A DNA stretch of 38,681 nucleotides from Akkermansia sp. (GTDB lineage Bacteria; Verrucomicrobiota; Verrucomicrobiia; Verrucomicrobiales; Akkermansiaceae): the NCBI GenBank assembly GCA_017517805.1, contig JAFWYD010000062.1, forward strand, positions 1 to 38,681. The letters are read 5' to 3'. Each line of letters opens with the position of its first letter. Position 1 is the stretch's first letter. The position numbers and the translations under genes are program-made. Below are positions 1 to 7,901 of this stretch, one piece after another. The notes beneath the pieces were generated by a model. It was not told the DNA's origin. It did not search any database and worked only from the letters and a program-made list of their open reading frames with translations.

Positions 1-2
1 GA

Positions 3-8
3 CTCCTT
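3..8 (-). promoter_or_regulatory. Ribosome binding site of the next gene, probably rplL
   Basis: Read on the minus strand these bases are AAGGAG, a full Shine-Dalgarno core, lying a few bases before the window edge and 56 bases after the rplJ stop. Ribosomal protein L7/L12 (rplL) follows rplJ in nearly all bacteria, so this is most likely its ribosome binding site. The start codon itself is outside the window. Confidence 0.6.
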
Positions 9-63
9 AAAATTCTTTGACGTTTGATAGTTATTGGCAAATGGTCGGTGAAGGGGGCGTAGA

Positions 64-585
64 TTACGCGGCCTTCTTTTCTTCGATAGCCTTGAGGGCG
101 TACAGAAGAGGACGAACCATATTGGCCATGAGAGACACGAAGTTGGTGGGCACGGCGTTCATGGTAGCCAGAGCCTGAGCAAGCAGCTGTTCCTTCGAAG
201 GGAGCTTGGCGAGTTCGCCAACCTGAGCGGCGGTCATAGCCTTACCGTCAAGGGCACCCATACGAATTTCGAGCTTATTGTTCGTCTTGGCAAAATCAGA
301 AAGAGCCTTGGCCACACCAACGGGATCCTGGAATCCAAGGGCGATAGCGCTGTTGTTCTTCAGAGCGGGAGAAACGGCGCTATGGTCAGTGTCTGCAAGT
401 GCGATACGAGCGAGCGTGTTCTTGACGACGTGATATTCGCCGCCAGCAGCGCGAAGCGCCACACGAAGCCCGGTCAGCTCTTCCACAGACATACCCTTGA
501 AGTCGGTCACAACCGCAAAAGAAGCGCGACCAGCGGCTTCCTTGATCTGTTCGATCAGTACGGCTTTTTCAGACCTGTTCTTCAC
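64..585 (-). CDS. rplJ: 50S ribosomal protein L10
   Basis: L10 anchors the L7/L12 stalk on the large ribosomal subunit and, in the family, binds its own leader mRNA to control synthesis. The 173-residue product begins [19 protein letters not shown] and contains the conserved [16 protein letters not shown] block and the [10 protein letters not shown] segment. I chose the GTG at 585 because GAGGAG sits six bases upstream. The in-frame ATG at 615 would add ten residues without such a site and make the protein longer than usual (about 165-175). It is the last complete gene of the minus-strand translation cluster, 166 bases after rplA. The C-terminal Lys/Ala tail (EEKKAA) is typical. Confidence 0.96.
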   Translation of the reverse strand: MKNRSEKAVLIEQIKEAAGRASFAVVTDFKGMSVEELTGLRVALRAAGGEYHVVKNTLARIALADTDHSAVSPALKNNSAIALGFQDPVGVAKALSDFAKTNNKLEIRMGALDGKAMTAAQVGELAKLPSKEQLLAQALATMNAVPTNFVSLMANMVRPLLYALKAIEEKKAA

Positions 586-751
586 GAGATACTCCTCACG
601 ATGGTGGGGTTTCATTCTGTGGAATGCCGAGCCAAAGAATCTGTCTGAGCAGGATGATTAAGGCTTTCGCCCCCTGCCTTCTTCGACCCGAAATTCCTTC
701 CCTAGCCTAAATATTCTTCAAAGGTGGGGCTCCCCGGAGGGAGCCGCCTAA
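586..751 (-). promoter_or_regulatory. rplA-rplJ spacer, candidate L10 leader with a GC-rich hairpin
   Basis: This 166-base spacer carries a perfect 7-bp hairpin at 728-745 (GGCTCCC / GGGAGCC with a 4-base loop) just after the rplA stop. It is followed by a purine-rich stretch of about 130 bases before rplJ. In many bacteria this spacer is the L10 binding leader that gives autogenous control of rplJ-rplL, and its length and position fit. The hairpin lacks a T run, so it is not a strong terminator, but it could be an attenuator or processing site. I did not verify the kink-turn that defines the L10 leader. Confidence 0.4.
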
Positions 752-1459
752 TTAGCCTTCGATGAACTTCTTGATCTGGGACATATCCACCTTGAAGCCA
801 GCGCCCATAGTGGTGGAAATGGCCATGGAAACCATGTACTGGCCCTTAGCCGCAGAGGGCTTGAGGCGCTGCACGGCTTCGAGGAGAGCCTTCAGGTTGC
901 CCAGGATCTTCTCGGGGCCGAAGGAGACCTTACCGAGAGGAGCGTGGAGCACACCAGCCTTGTCGACCTTGAAGTCAACGCGGCCGGCCTTGAGTTCCTG
1001 AACAGCCTTGGCAACGTCGAAGGTGACGGTGCCGGTCTTGGCGTTAGGCATCAGACCGCGGGGGCCGAGCACACGGCCGACCTGGCCGACGAGAGCCATA
1101 ACGTCGGGAGCAGCAACAGCGGCGTCGAATTCGAGCCAGCCGCCCTTGATCTGAGCCACGAGGTCTTCAGCACCCACAACGTCGGCGCCGGCGGCAGTGG
1201 CTTCAGCCTGCTTTTCACCCTTACAGAAAACAGCCACGCGAACGGTCTTGCCCAGGCCGTGAGGCAGAGAGACAGCACCGCGGACCATCTGGTCAGAGTA
1301 CTTGGGATCGACGCCCAGGCGAAGGGCGACGTCCACAGTTTCGTCAAACTTGGCGAAGGAAGCGCCAAGGGACTTGGCAACAGCGTCCTCCACGGAAAAA
1401 CGCTGGGTCAGATCAACGCCTTCCAGCGATTTGCGGTAATTCTTTCCATGCGTAGGCAT
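752..1459 (-). CDS. rplA: 50S ribosomal protein L1
   Basis: L1 forms the mobile stalk at the ribosomal E site and is often a translational repressor of its own operon. The 235-residue product starts [17 protein letters not shown] and has the family hallmarks: VRVAVFCKG, the [10 protein letters not shown] signature near residues 138-147, and [22 protein letters not shown] toward the end. The ATG at 1459 is preceded by AAAGGAA at suitable spacing and gives the standard length. The open frame extends upstream to 1567, but that extra 36-residue stretch is not L1-like. It lies between rplK and rplJ in conserved order, separated from rplK by a 149-base spacer. Confidence 0.97.
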   Translation of the reverse strand: MPTHGKNYRKSLEGVDLTQRFSVEDAVAKSLGASFAKFDETVDVALRLGVDPKYSDQMVRGAVSLPHGLGKTVRVAVFCKGEKQAEATAAGADVVGAEDLVAQIKGGWLEFDAAVAAPDVMALVGQVGRVLGPRGLMPNAKTGTVTFDVAKAVQELKAGRVDFKVDKAGVLHAPLGKVSFGPEKILGNLKALLEAVQRLKPSAAKGQYMVSMAISTTMGAGFKVDMSQIKKFIEG

Positions 1460-1547
1460 GATAATTTCCTTTCTAAGCGCTTGTCGTCTCGAATCTCCTG
1501 CCAAGCTCGTGGCCTGGCAGTACGGCCGAATCCAACGAAATAGGCGC

Positions 1548-1564
1548 GGCGCGAATAACGCGCC
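1548..1564 (-). other. Small hairpin in the rplK-rplA spacer
   Basis: A perfect 6-bp inverted repeat (GGCGCG / CGCGCC) with a 5-base AT loop lies in the 149-base gap between rplK and rplA. There is no T run on either side. It may be part of an L1-binding leader or a processing site, but I cannot show which. Confidence 0.3.
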
Positions 1565-1608
1565 CACATATCAGTACGTACGGACGCCGTTTTTGCCGCC
1601 CGGAAGTC

Positions 1609-2031
1609 TTACTTAACTTCCAGTCCCATGCTACGCGCAGTGCCGGTGATGTTACGCACAGCGCCTTCGAGATCCTTGCAGTTCAGGTCAGGCATCTTCA
1701 GCTTGGCGATCTCTTCGATCTGAGCCATGGTGACGGAACCGACCTTGTTCTTGTTGGGCTCGCCGGAACCCTTTTCCACCTTAGCGGCCTTCTTGAGAAG
1801 GACGGGGGCGGGAGGGGTCTTGGTGATGAAGGTGAAGGAACGGTCAGCGTAGACCGTGATGATCACGGGAATGATCATGCCCTTCTGATCCTGAGTACGA
1901 GCGTTGAATTCCTTGCAGAACCCCATGATGTTCACGCCGTGCTGACCGAGAGCGGGACCGACGGGCGGGGAGGGGTTAGCAGCACCAGCAGGAATCTGCA
2001 GTTTGATCTTGGCAACTTCTTTCTTGGCCAT
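1609..2031 (-). CDS. rplK: 50S ribosomal protein L11
   Basis: L11 forms the GTPase-associated centre with 23S rRNA and helps factor binding and the stringent response. The 140-residue product has the N-terminal signature [20 protein letters not shown] and [15 protein letters not shown], the central [12 protein letters not shown] segment and the C-terminal [20 protein letters not shown]. Length matches the family (about 141). An AAGGAT motif lies nine bases before the ATG. It is 89 bases downstream of nusG and leads into rplA. The first 20 residues carry the flexible proline-rich region that contacts elongation factors. Confidence 0.98.
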   Translation of the reverse strand: MAKKEVAKIKLQIPAGAANPSPPVGPALGQHGVNIMGFCKEFNARTQDQKGMIIPVIITVYADRSFTFITKTPPAPVLLKKAAKVEKGSGEPNKNKVGSVTMAQIEEIAKLKMPDLNCKDLEGAVRNITGTARSMGLEVK

Positions 2032-2120
2032 TGTCGTTAATCCTTATTTTGCGGTCTCAGGCTTATGACCTGACTGCTGTCGATGAAATGATCCGGAGCA
2101 GAAATATCTCGGTGCCGGGC

Positions 2121-2711
2121 TCAGCCCTTGGACACCTGAATGAAATCGAGTTCCACAGGAGTCTGGCGGCCGAAGATGGACACGGACACTTTGAGCTTGC
2201 CCTTGTCGTAATTGACCTCTTCCACGACACCGTTGAAACCGCCGAACGGGCCATCAATGACCCTGACCTCGTCGCCACGATCGAAGTTGAACTTGGGACG
2301 GGGCTGTTCCTGACGGGTTTCCATCAACGAAAGAATGCGTTCCGCTTCACCAGGACCCATTGGTGCAGGACGATTTTTCCCACCCACAAAGCCGGTGACC
2401 TTGGGGATATTCTGAACCTGATGCCAGGAAAGGTCGGTCATCGTCATGCGAACCATGACATAGCCGGGGTAGAACTTTCTGGTGGTAGTGCGCTTCTGGC
2501 CGCCCTTGCCGAGTTCGATGACCTTTTCGGTGGGAACGACTACATCGTGGATGCAGCCCTGATCCTGACCGGAACGCATCAGCTCGCGGATCATCTGCTC
2601 AACTCTCTGTTCGAATCCAGAGTAGGTGTGCAGGATGTACCAGTGGCCGGCTTCCTTGGAAGCGGATTCAGAATTTACGGGGAATTCGGTGATGCCTTCT
2701 TGCTCAGCCAT
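2121..2711 (-). CDS. nusG: Transcription elongation/antitermination factor NusG
   Basis: NusG binds RNA polymerase and couples it to Rho and to the leading ribosome. The 196-residue product shows an NGN domain (WYILHTYSGFEQRVE near residues 24-38 and FYPGYVMVRM near 80-89) followed by a C-terminal KOW domain (DEVRVIDGPFGGFNGVVEEV). A short acidic N-terminal extension of about 20 residues precedes the NGN core. AAGGGAT seven bases before the ATG supports the start. The gene sits between secE and rplK, the universal bacterial arrangement, with a 45-base gap after secE. Confidence 0.98.
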   Translation of the reverse strand: MAEQEGITEFPVNSESASKEAGHWYILHTYSGFEQRVEQMIRELMRSGQDQGCIHDVVVPTEKVIELGKGGQKRTTTRKFYPGYVMVRMTMTDLSWHQVQNIPKVTGFVGGKNRPAPMGPGEAERILSLMETRQEQPRPKFNFDRGDEVRVIDGPFGGFNGVVEEVNYDKGKLKVSVSIFGRQTPVELDFIQVSKG

Positions 2712-2756
2712 AGTAATATCCCTTAAAGTGGAGGTACGTGTGAACGAAATCGTTCC

Positions 2757-3041
2757 TTAAGAAAGGATCAGGCGAACCACACTGGAAAGGATAAGATCCA
2801 CCACTCCGAGAAGGATGGCCATGACAGCAACAAAGCCGAGCACCACCATGCTGGTGGCACGGGTTTCTTTCCAGCTAGGCCAGCTGACCTTACGCAGCTC
2901 AACGCGAGAAAGGAGGAGATATTCCTTGAACGCGGCAAAGCGAGCCATAAGGCCACGATCTTCGGCAGCGGACTGGCCCTTAGCGGCAGCAGCCGGCTTA
3001 GCCTGATTCGTTTCCACGGCGTCACTCTGTTTCTTGCTCAT
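2757..3041 (-). CDS. secE: Preprotein translocase subunit SecE
   Basis: SecE clamps SecY in the Sec translocon of the inner membrane. The 94-residue product has a hydrophilic, Ala/Lys-rich N-terminus, the SecE signature ELRKVSWPSWKETRATSMVV near residues 48-67 and one C-terminal transmembrane helix ending at SSVVRLILS. This is the single-helix form seen in most bacteria. I chose the ATG at 3041 because GAGGC lies just upstream. An in-frame ATG at 3053 would add four residues. It lies between tRNA-Trp and nusG, as in most bacterial genomes. Confidence 0.96.
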   Translation of the reverse strand: MSKKQSDAVETNQAKPAAAAKGQSAAEDRGLMARFAAFKEYLLLSRVELRKVSWPSWKETRATSMVVLGFVAVMAILLGVVDLILSSVVRLILS

Positions 3042-3073
3042 TGATAGCCTCAAAACTGAAAAGACAAAAGAAA

Positions 3074-3149
3074 TGGCAGGCCAGGAGGGATTCGAACCCC
3101 CAACATGCGGTTTTGGAGACCGCCGCTCTGCCGTTGGAGCTACTGGCCT
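3074..3149 (-). tRNA. tRNA-Trp (anticodon CCA)
   Basis: The minus strand folds into a standard cloverleaf of 76 bases. It has a 7-bp acceptor stem AGGCCAG/CTGGCCT, a D-arm with AGCTCCAACGGCAGAGC, an anticodon stem GCGGT/ACCGC with loop CTCCAAA (anticodon CCA, reading UGG), and a T-arm with GGTTCGAATCC. The 3' CCA is encoded. It sits between rpmG and secE and is probably cut out of the polycistronic transcript. The tuf-tRNA-Trp-secE-nusG order is a known bacterial pattern. Confidence 0.97.
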
Positions 3150-3162
3150 GCGCTATGAAGCA

Positions 3163-3312
3163 CTACTTGGTTTCGCGATGAGTCGTATGCTTCTTGTCCC
3201 AGGGACAATACTTCTTGACTTCAAGACGACCAGTGGTGTTCTTCTTGTTCTTAACCGTGGCGTAGTTGCGACGCTTGCACTCGGTGCAAGCGAGCAGGAT
3301 GTTCACGCGCAT
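3163..3312 (-). CDS. rpmG: 50S ribosomal protein L33
   Basis: This 49-residue product of the large subunit starts [20 protein letters not shown] and ends [16 protein letters not shown], clear L33 hallmarks. It starts four bases after the tuf stop, with GGAG overlapping the tuf stop region, so translation is probably coupled. The first zinc-knuckle pair is present (C9, C12), but the second pair is reduced to a single cysteine (C36) with Asp where the fourth ligand would be. It is therefore intermediate between zinc-binding and zinc-free forms. Position between tuf and tRNA-Trp is standard. Confidence 0.95.
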   Translation of the reverse strand: MRVNILLACTECKRRNYATVKNKKNTTGRLEVKKYCPWDKKHTTHRETK

Positions 3313-3316
3313 GGTA

Positions 3317-4510
3317 CTACTCCACGATTTCGGTCACCACGCCGGAACCCACGGTGCGGCCGCCTTCGCGGATAGCGAAGCGTTCGCCGGGAGCCATAGC
3401 GATGGGGTTGATGAGTTCAACGTTGAAGGTAGCGTTGTCGCCAGGCATAACCATTTCCACACCTTCGTTCAGCTTGATAACGCCGGTGATGTCAGTGGTG
3501 CGGAAGTAGAACTGAGGACGGTAGCCGGTGAAGAAGGGAGTGTGGCGGCCGCCTTCGTCCTTACCGAGAACGTACACTTCGGACTTGAACTTGGTGTGAG
3601 GAGTGATGGACTTGGGAGCGGCGAGAACCTGACCGCGTTCCACGTCTTCACGCTTCACGCCACGGAGGAGGGCGCCGATGTTGTCGCCAGCCTGGCCCTG
3701 ATCGAGCAGCTTGCGGAACATTTCAACGCCGGTAACGGTGGTGGAGGTGGTGGGACGGATACCCACGATTTCGACCACGTCGCCAACCTTCACGATACCG
3801 CGTTCGACGCGGTCGGTAACCACGGTGCCACGACCGGAGATGGAGAACACGTCTTCGATGGGCATGAGGAAGGGCTTTTCGGTTTCACGAACGGGATCGG
3901 GGATGTAGGAGTCGCAAGCGTCGAGGAGTTCGAGGATGCACTTGGCATCTTCAGACTGCCAGTCGTCGCTCTGGAGAGCGTTCAGAGCGGAACCGCGAAC
4001 CACGGGGAGTTCGTCGCCGGGGAAGCCGTTGGCGGACAGGAGTTCGCGCATTTCCATTTCGACGAGGTCGAGGAGTTCGGGGTCGTCAACCTGGTCGCAC
4101 TTGTTCATGAACACAATGATGTGGGGCACGCCGACCTGACGAGCGAGCAGGATGTGTTCGCGGGTCTGAGGCATGGGACCGTCGGTAGCAGCCACAACGA
4201 TGATAGCGCCGTCCATCTGGTCAGCACCGGTGATCATGTTATTGATGTAGTCAGCGTGACCGGGGCAGTCAACGTGTGCATAGTGACGCTGCTCGGTCTC
4301 GTACTCAACGTGAGCGGTGGAAATAGTAATACCGCGCTCGCGTTCCTCGGGAGCACCGTCAATCTGGTCGTAAGCACGAGCCTCAGCCATACCCTTATCT
4401 GCAAGAACCTTGGTAATTGCAGCGGTGAGGGAAGTCTTGCCATGGTCAACGTGACCGATCGTACCCACGTTCACGTGGGGCTTGGTGCGCTGGAATGATT
4501 CTTTGGCCAT
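3317..4510 (-). CDS. tuf: Translation elongation factor Tu
   Basis: EF-Tu delivers aminoacyl-tRNA to the ribosome using GTP. The 397-residue product is full length and shows G1 GHVDHGKT (residues 19-26), the switch-I RGITI, G3 DCPGH (near 81) and G4 NKCD (near 136), followed by the two beta-barrel domains ([12 protein letters not shown], ending [19 protein letters not shown]). No clear Shine-Dalgarno is visible; the leader before ATG is AT-rich. It lies directly after tRNA-Thr and before rpmG, the usual tRNA-Thr-tufB arrangement, and is driven by the strong promoter at 4675-4703. Confidence 0.99.
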   Translation of the reverse strand: MAKESFQRTKPHVNVGTIGHVDHGKTSLTAAITKVLADKGMAEARAYDQIDGAPEERERGITISTAHVEYETEQRHYAHVDCPGHADYINNMITGADQMDGAIIVVAATDGPMPQTREHILLARQVGVPHIIVFMNKCDQVDDPELLDLVEMEMRELLSANGFPGDELPVVRGSALNALQSDDWQSEDAKCILELLDACDSYIPDPVRETEKPFLMPIEDVFSISGRGTVVTDRVERGIVKVGDVVEIVGIRPTTSTTVTGVEMFRKLLDQGQAGDNIGALLRGVKREDVERGQVLAAPKSITPHTKFKSEVYVLGKDEGGRHTPFFTGYRPQFYFRTTDITGVIKLNEGVEMVMPGDNATFNVELINPIAMAPGERFAIREGGRTVGSGVVTEIVE

Positions 4511-4555
4511 AATATGTATTTAATTTAGAGCTGCTATTCTTGCAAGAAATCAAAA

Positions 4556-4627
<72 letters not shown>

Positions 4628-4674
4628 GACTTGACTCCGGGCGTCCCACAGGGGTGAGACGTGAAAGCGGGGCG

Positions 4675-4703
4675 AGTATACACGCTCTCGGCACCCAAGT
4701 CAA
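4675..4703 (-). promoter_or_regulatory. Strong sigma-70-type promoter of the tRNA-Thr/tuf operon
   Basis: Reading the minus strand, TTGACT (4698-4703) and TATACT (4675-4680) are separated by exactly 17 bases, a near-consensus promoter. Immediately upstream (about 4704-4740) is an A/T-tract region resembling an UP element. The predicted start near 4668 gives a leader of about 40 bases before tRNA-Thr. This fits the very high expression expected of tuf and the ribosomal cluster. Confidence 0.85.
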
Positions 4704-4824
4704 TGATTATTTCTAATTTTTTTCAAAAAAAGTCAAAAAACGGCTAAATTCGGTCGATTTGGGGTACTAAACAGGTGGATTGTTGGGTTGAAAGTTGCGA
4801 AAGTTGGGTCCAGAATGAGGGCCT

Positions 4825-5370
4825 ATGAAGAAATTCGCATTCACAACCACCGCCATTCTGCTTGGTTTCACCCAGTGGGCCACAGCAGCCGAGTCCGATA
4901 CCGCCACCCAGGCTTCTGCCGCTTCGCCTGCAGCCTGCTGCAGCAGCGAGGGCAGCTGCTGCAAGAAGGATCCTTCTGCCGCAAGCGGCGAGCAGGCCTG
5001 GCTGGATATCGAAACCATTACCGTTGAAGCAGAAAATGGTAACCCCATCGCCCAGTATACTGTGGCTTATCTGATGGAGACGGCAGATGATGCCACCCCA
5101 GAATCCACAGAGAAGTCTAAGGAATGGTACGCCAAGGCCCTGCCTGGCCTGGAAAAGGCTGCTGCGGAGGGCAAGCCTGCCGCCTGCAAGGCCCTGGCTC
5201 ACATGTATGCCGAGGGCAAGGGGGTAGAAAAGAACCCCGAGCTTGCGGCAAAGTACGAGAAGATGTACAAGGAATGCTGCAAGAAGATGAGCAAGGACGG
5301 CAAGCACCACAAGAAGGAATGCTGCCCCGAAGGTCCTGGCCCGGTGCAGCCTGAAGCCCAGCAGAACTGA
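4825..5370 (+). CDS. Secreted cysteine-rich Sel1-repeat protein
   Basis: The 181-residue product begins with a Sec signal peptide (MKKFAFTTTAILLGFTQ, likely cleaved after WATAA). A Cys/Ser-rich stretch follows (CCSSEGSCCKK, residues 38-48), then helical repeats with the Sel1/TPR-like pattern AAAEGKPAACKALAHMYAEG (residues 112-131) and GVEKNPELAAKYEKM. The C-terminus is again Cys and Lys/His rich (ECCKKM, KHHKKECCPEG). GAGGG lies just before the ATG. Sel1 repeats usually mediate protein-protein contacts. The paired CC motifs suggest disulfides or metal binding in the periplasm, which I infer rather than see. It stands alone and ends in the terminator at 5383-5422. Confidence 0.85.
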   Translation: MKKFAFTTTAILLGFTQWATAAESDTATQASAASPAACCSSEGSCCKKDPSAASGEQAWLDIETITVEAENGNPIAQYTVAYLMETADDATPESTEKSKEWYAKALPGLEKAAAEGKPAACKALAHMYAEGKGVEKNPELAAKYEKMYKECCKKMSKDGKHHKKECCPEGPGPVQPEAQQN

Positions 5371-5382
5371 TACTGAACCACG

Positions 5383-5422
5383 CCCCGCCCTTCCCTGCAA
5401 AGCGAAGGGCGGGGATTTTTTT
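5383..5422 (+). terminator. Rho-independent terminator of the Sel1-repeat gene
   Basis: A perfect 11-bp stem (CCCCGCCCTTC / GAAGGGCGGGG) with a 10-base loop is followed by A and seven T. It lies 13 bases after the stop codon. Its last base touches the stop codon of the convergent truA gene. Confidence 0.93.
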
Positions 5423-6183
5423 CATTCATAAAAGACGCGCTTCAAATAAAGCCCGGCGGCGGGTGCGCAATAGCGGGTCTTGGCACCGGATGTATCGCTG
5501 AGCATCGCCGCGAGCTGAGCCACCCCCATGCGGCGGCGTGCCACCTGGTGCGCCGTGCCGACAAGCAGGCGAACCATGCGGTACATAAAACCATTGCCAT
5601 GGAACCGCAAGCTCAGCGTGTCTCCCTCTTCCTCCAGGCTGGCGCGGTAAATCGTACGCAGGTAAAAATCCGCAGGCGGATCAGCAGGTTCATTGCCCCG
5701 GTTTGCAGCAAAGCGCCGGAAATCGTGCGTCCCTTCGTACACCCGCAAAGCTTCTGCCAGTAAATCTGCATCGAACTCATGCGGCACATGCCACACTCGC
5801 CCTGTCATGAATGGCGAGAGCACCGCCGCGCGGCAGATCAGGTATTCATACTCCTTCCCCACCGCATCGAAGCGGGCGTGAAAACTATCTGCTACCGGCT
5901 GCACCTTCAGAATCCGTATACTAGCCGGCAGGTGCGCGTTCAACGCAGCGCGCCAATTATCCGCTGTCATGCGGCAGGCTGCTGGAATATCCGCATGAAA
6001 ACACTGCGCGTGAGCATGCACTCCGGCATCAGTTCGCCCGCTCGCCGCAATCCGGACCGAACTTTTCAAAATACCCGCCATGGCGGTCTCCAGCGTATCC
6101 TGAATAGAATTTCCGCCACGCTGACTCTGCCAGCCGCAGTAGGAGGCTCCATCGTAAGCACAGGTAAACAGAAAGCGGGGCAT
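5422..6183 (-). CDS. truA: tRNA pseudouridine(38-40) synthase TruA
   Basis: TruA converts uridines 38-40 of the tRNA anticodon stem to pseudouridine. The 253-residue product has the family N-terminus FLFTCAYDGASYCGWQSQ and the catalytic motif GRTDAGVHA with the nucleophilic Asp at residue 52. It also has FHARFDAVGKEYEYLI, and in the C-terminal half FHGNGFMYRMVRLLVGT. Length is normal. No good Shine-Dalgarno is visible before the ATG. It follows a hairpin at 6207-6238 that probably ends the upstream lipoprotein transcript, and it converges on the Sel1-repeat gene. Confidence 0.96.
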   Translation of the reverse strand: MPRFLFTCAYDGASYCGWQSQRGGNSIQDTLETAMAGILKSSVRIAASGRTDAGVHAHAQCFHADIPAACRMTADNWRAALNAHLPASIRILKVQPVADSFHARFDAVGKEYEYLICRAAVLSPFMTGRVWHVPHEFDADLLAEALRVYEGTHDFRRFAANRGNEPADPPADFYLRTIYRASLEEEGDTLSLRFHGNGFMYRMVRLLVGTAHQVARRRMGVAQLAAMLSDTSGAKTRYCAPAAGLYLKRVFYE

Positions 6184-6203
6184 AAGCAGAGCTGGGATAA
6201 ATC

Positions 6204-6238
6204 AAACGCCGCAGCCCTCTTTTCAGAGAACTGCGGCG
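6204..6238 (-). terminator. Probable terminator between the acidic lipoprotein gene and truA
   Basis: The minus strand forms CGCCGCAG / CTGCGGCG (6231-6238 and 6207-6214) with an inner helix closing on a GAAA loop, followed by TTTGATTT. The stem is strong but the T run is short, so some read-through into truA is likely. Confidence 0.65.
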
Positions 6239-6275
6239 GACATCATCAAAACGTGATAATCAAGGTGAAAATGGT

Positions 6276-7193
6276 TTACAGCTCAATATCGATATCACCA
6301 CCCAAGTCATCATCACCGGCCTCTTCATCGGTGATTTCTTCATCGGCGGCATCATCTGCCGGCTCCTCATCGGCGGCGGGTTCTTCATCAGCAGCGGGTT
6401 CTTCTTCCTCTGCTGCAGGCTCCTCATCGACAGAAATATCGTCCTCTGCAGCGGGTTCTTCATCGGCTGCGGGTTCTTCATCAGCGGCAGGCTCTTCCTC
6501 TGCTGCAGGCTCTTCCTCTGCTGCAGGCTCAGCATCGGCGGCAGGCTCTTCCTCTGCGGGGGTCATATCCATGGGTTCCACTTCTTCGGCCTCCACCTCA
6601 ACAGCGGCGGGGATGGCGGGTACATCTTCCTCAGAAGCGAACTTGAAAGCCCCGTTATCCTCGCAGGATGCCACATAGGAGAGAGCAGAGGCAAGCTTAT
6701 CGGAGCCGTAGTAGGCAACGAAGGCAGGAGGATTGTTGTTGCTTTCAGAATCAGCATTGTAGATGTAGAGCTGTCCCTTGGTGAACTGGTCCTTGGCGGG
6801 AGCCTCGGAAGGTGCTCCAGCCCCCACACCCACAGCACGCACAAGTGCTGTATCATCCACATCGCCATCTGCCTCGGTCACGGGCTTGCTGGCCTGCACA
6901 CGGCCCATTTCGCGAACCAGGCGGCACACGGCATCTGCATAGGCATTGACTTCGCTGCCGGCAAGTGCGTTGGCATCACCGCTGAACACGCGCACGCTGG
7001 CATTCTGGAAGCGCTTGTTGAGAACCTCTACGCGCGGAGCAACAGCCTCGGCTGTCTTGTAGTCGGTCACTTTCTGCAGTTCAGCAGTCAATTCTTCGGC
7101 CAGTTGCTGGGCTGTCTTTTCTTCTTTCTGGCAGGAGGTGAGCATGCCGAAAGCCAGCAGGGCGCAGGAGGGAATGAAGAGAAAACGTTTCAT
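6276..7193 (-). CDS. Lipoprotein with a long acidic Glu-Glu-Pro-Ala-Ala repeat tail
   Basis: The 305-residue product starts with a lipoprotein signal peptide (MKRFLFIPSCALLAFGMLTS, lipid-attachment Cys at residue 21, then QKEEK). The following domain of about 170 residues contains a helical start (AQQLAEELTAELQKV) and a mixed region with YIYNADSESNNNPPAFVAYYG. I do not recognise a family. From about residue 200 the protein is almost only Glu, Asp, Ala and Pro, with about nine copies of EEPAA or DEEPA. Such tails are disordered and strongly negative, and may bind cations or span the periplasm. Repeat copy number may vary between strains. Its end is marked by the hairpin at 6204-6238. Confidence 0.85.
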   Translation of the reverse strand: MKRFLFIPSCALLAFGMLTSCQKEEKTAQQLAEELTAELQKVTDYKTAEAVAPRVEVLNKRFQNASVRVFSGDANALAGSEVNAYADAVCRLVREMGRVQASKPVTEADGDVDDTALVRAVGVGAGAPSEAPAKDQFTKGQLYIYNADSESNNNPPAFVAYYGSDKLASALSYVASCEDNGAFKFASEEDVPAIPAAVEVEAEEVEPMDMTPAEEEPAADAEPAAEEEPAAEEEPAADEEPAADEEPAAEDDISVDEEPAAEEEEPAADEEPAADEEPADDAADEEITDEEAGDDDLGGDIDIEL

Positions 7194-7337
7194 GGAGGGA
7201 ATAAGATAATCTACGTTTCAAAAATTAGCAGGATTTGCACCAAGTGTCAAGGTAAAGTGTAACGATTCAGAAAAAAATAGCAGATTTTTCAGTATTTCGG
7301 CGGGGAATATCCCAGGTATCGCAAACGATGGAAAAAT

Positions 7338-7817
7338 TTATTTTGGTTCCGGGAGGATATCCGCATAAATTCCGGGGTCAGAATCTTCGATGACCGTGGC
7401 CCCGACGCAGCGGGTATAGAACTCCTGCGGCCCGGTTCCACCGATGACAGCATAGCCATACCCCATGGAGCGCATCTGCTCCAGCGCGGTTACCAGCAGA
7501 GCCTTTCCTACCCCCCCCATCCGCAGTCCGGGGTCAACCCCCATGGGGCCGAGAAATCCGCGCATTGTCGCATCGTAACAGGCAAAGCCGACCACCTTGT
7601 GGTCCTGAGTGGCAATCACGCAGCCACAGGGCTGGTGAGCCATTGCCACGGTAAACTCGGCCACCCAGCGTGTGCTGAAAGTGCGGGCAATCCATTCCTG
7701 CACGGCATGCATCTCATACGGGCGGCAGACTCGCACTTGCACACCCTGCTCTCCGATAGCCTGGCGCAGCGGTGCCCCATCGGGCAACGCATACAGGCGG
7801 ACCAACATATCAACCAT
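7338..7817 (-). CDS. GNAT-family N-acetyltransferase
   Basis: The 159-residue product fits the GNAT fold that transfers an acetyl group from acetyl-CoA. Motif A is visible as VDPGLRMGGVGKALL (residues about 94-108, matching the V-x-P-x-x-R-x-x-G-x-G/A pattern of the acetyl-CoA loop). It is followed by the helix VTALEQMRSMGY and the strand YAVIGGTGPQEFY. An earlier strand GCVIATQDHKVVGFACYD is typical too. The substrate cannot be told. AGGA lies close before the ATG at 7817; an in-frame ATG at 7808 is the alternative. It follows the terminator at 7853-7880, so it is probably transcribed separately from the exb operon. Confidence 0.85.
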   Translation of the reverse strand: MVDMLVRLYALPDGAPLRQAIGEQGVQVRVCRPYEMHAVQEWIARTFSTRWVAEFTVAMAHQPCGCVIATQDHKVVGFACYDATMRGFLGPMGVDPGLRMGGVGKALLVTALEQMRSMGYGYAVIGGTGPQEFYTRCVGATVIEDSDPGIYADILPEPK

Positions 7818-7852
7818 AGTTCCTGATTATTCGTTACTGGATGAATAAAACG

Positions 7853-7880
7853 AAAAAACCGCGGGGCAAACGCCCCGCGG
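7853..7880 (-). terminator. Strong terminator of the exbB-exbD-repeat-protein operon
   Basis: A perfect 9-bp stem CCGCGGGGC / GCCCCGCGG with a 4-base loop is followed on the minus strand by six T and then CGTTTT. It lies 21 bases after the stop of the gene ending at 7902. Confidence 0.93.
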
Positions 7881-7901
7881 TAAAAAGATTCCAAGGTTTC
7901 T

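Noticed and set aside
3266..4498. Open frame of 410 codons opposite tuf
   Set aside because: Perfect antisense of EF-Tu; a well-known shadow frame with no recognisable content.
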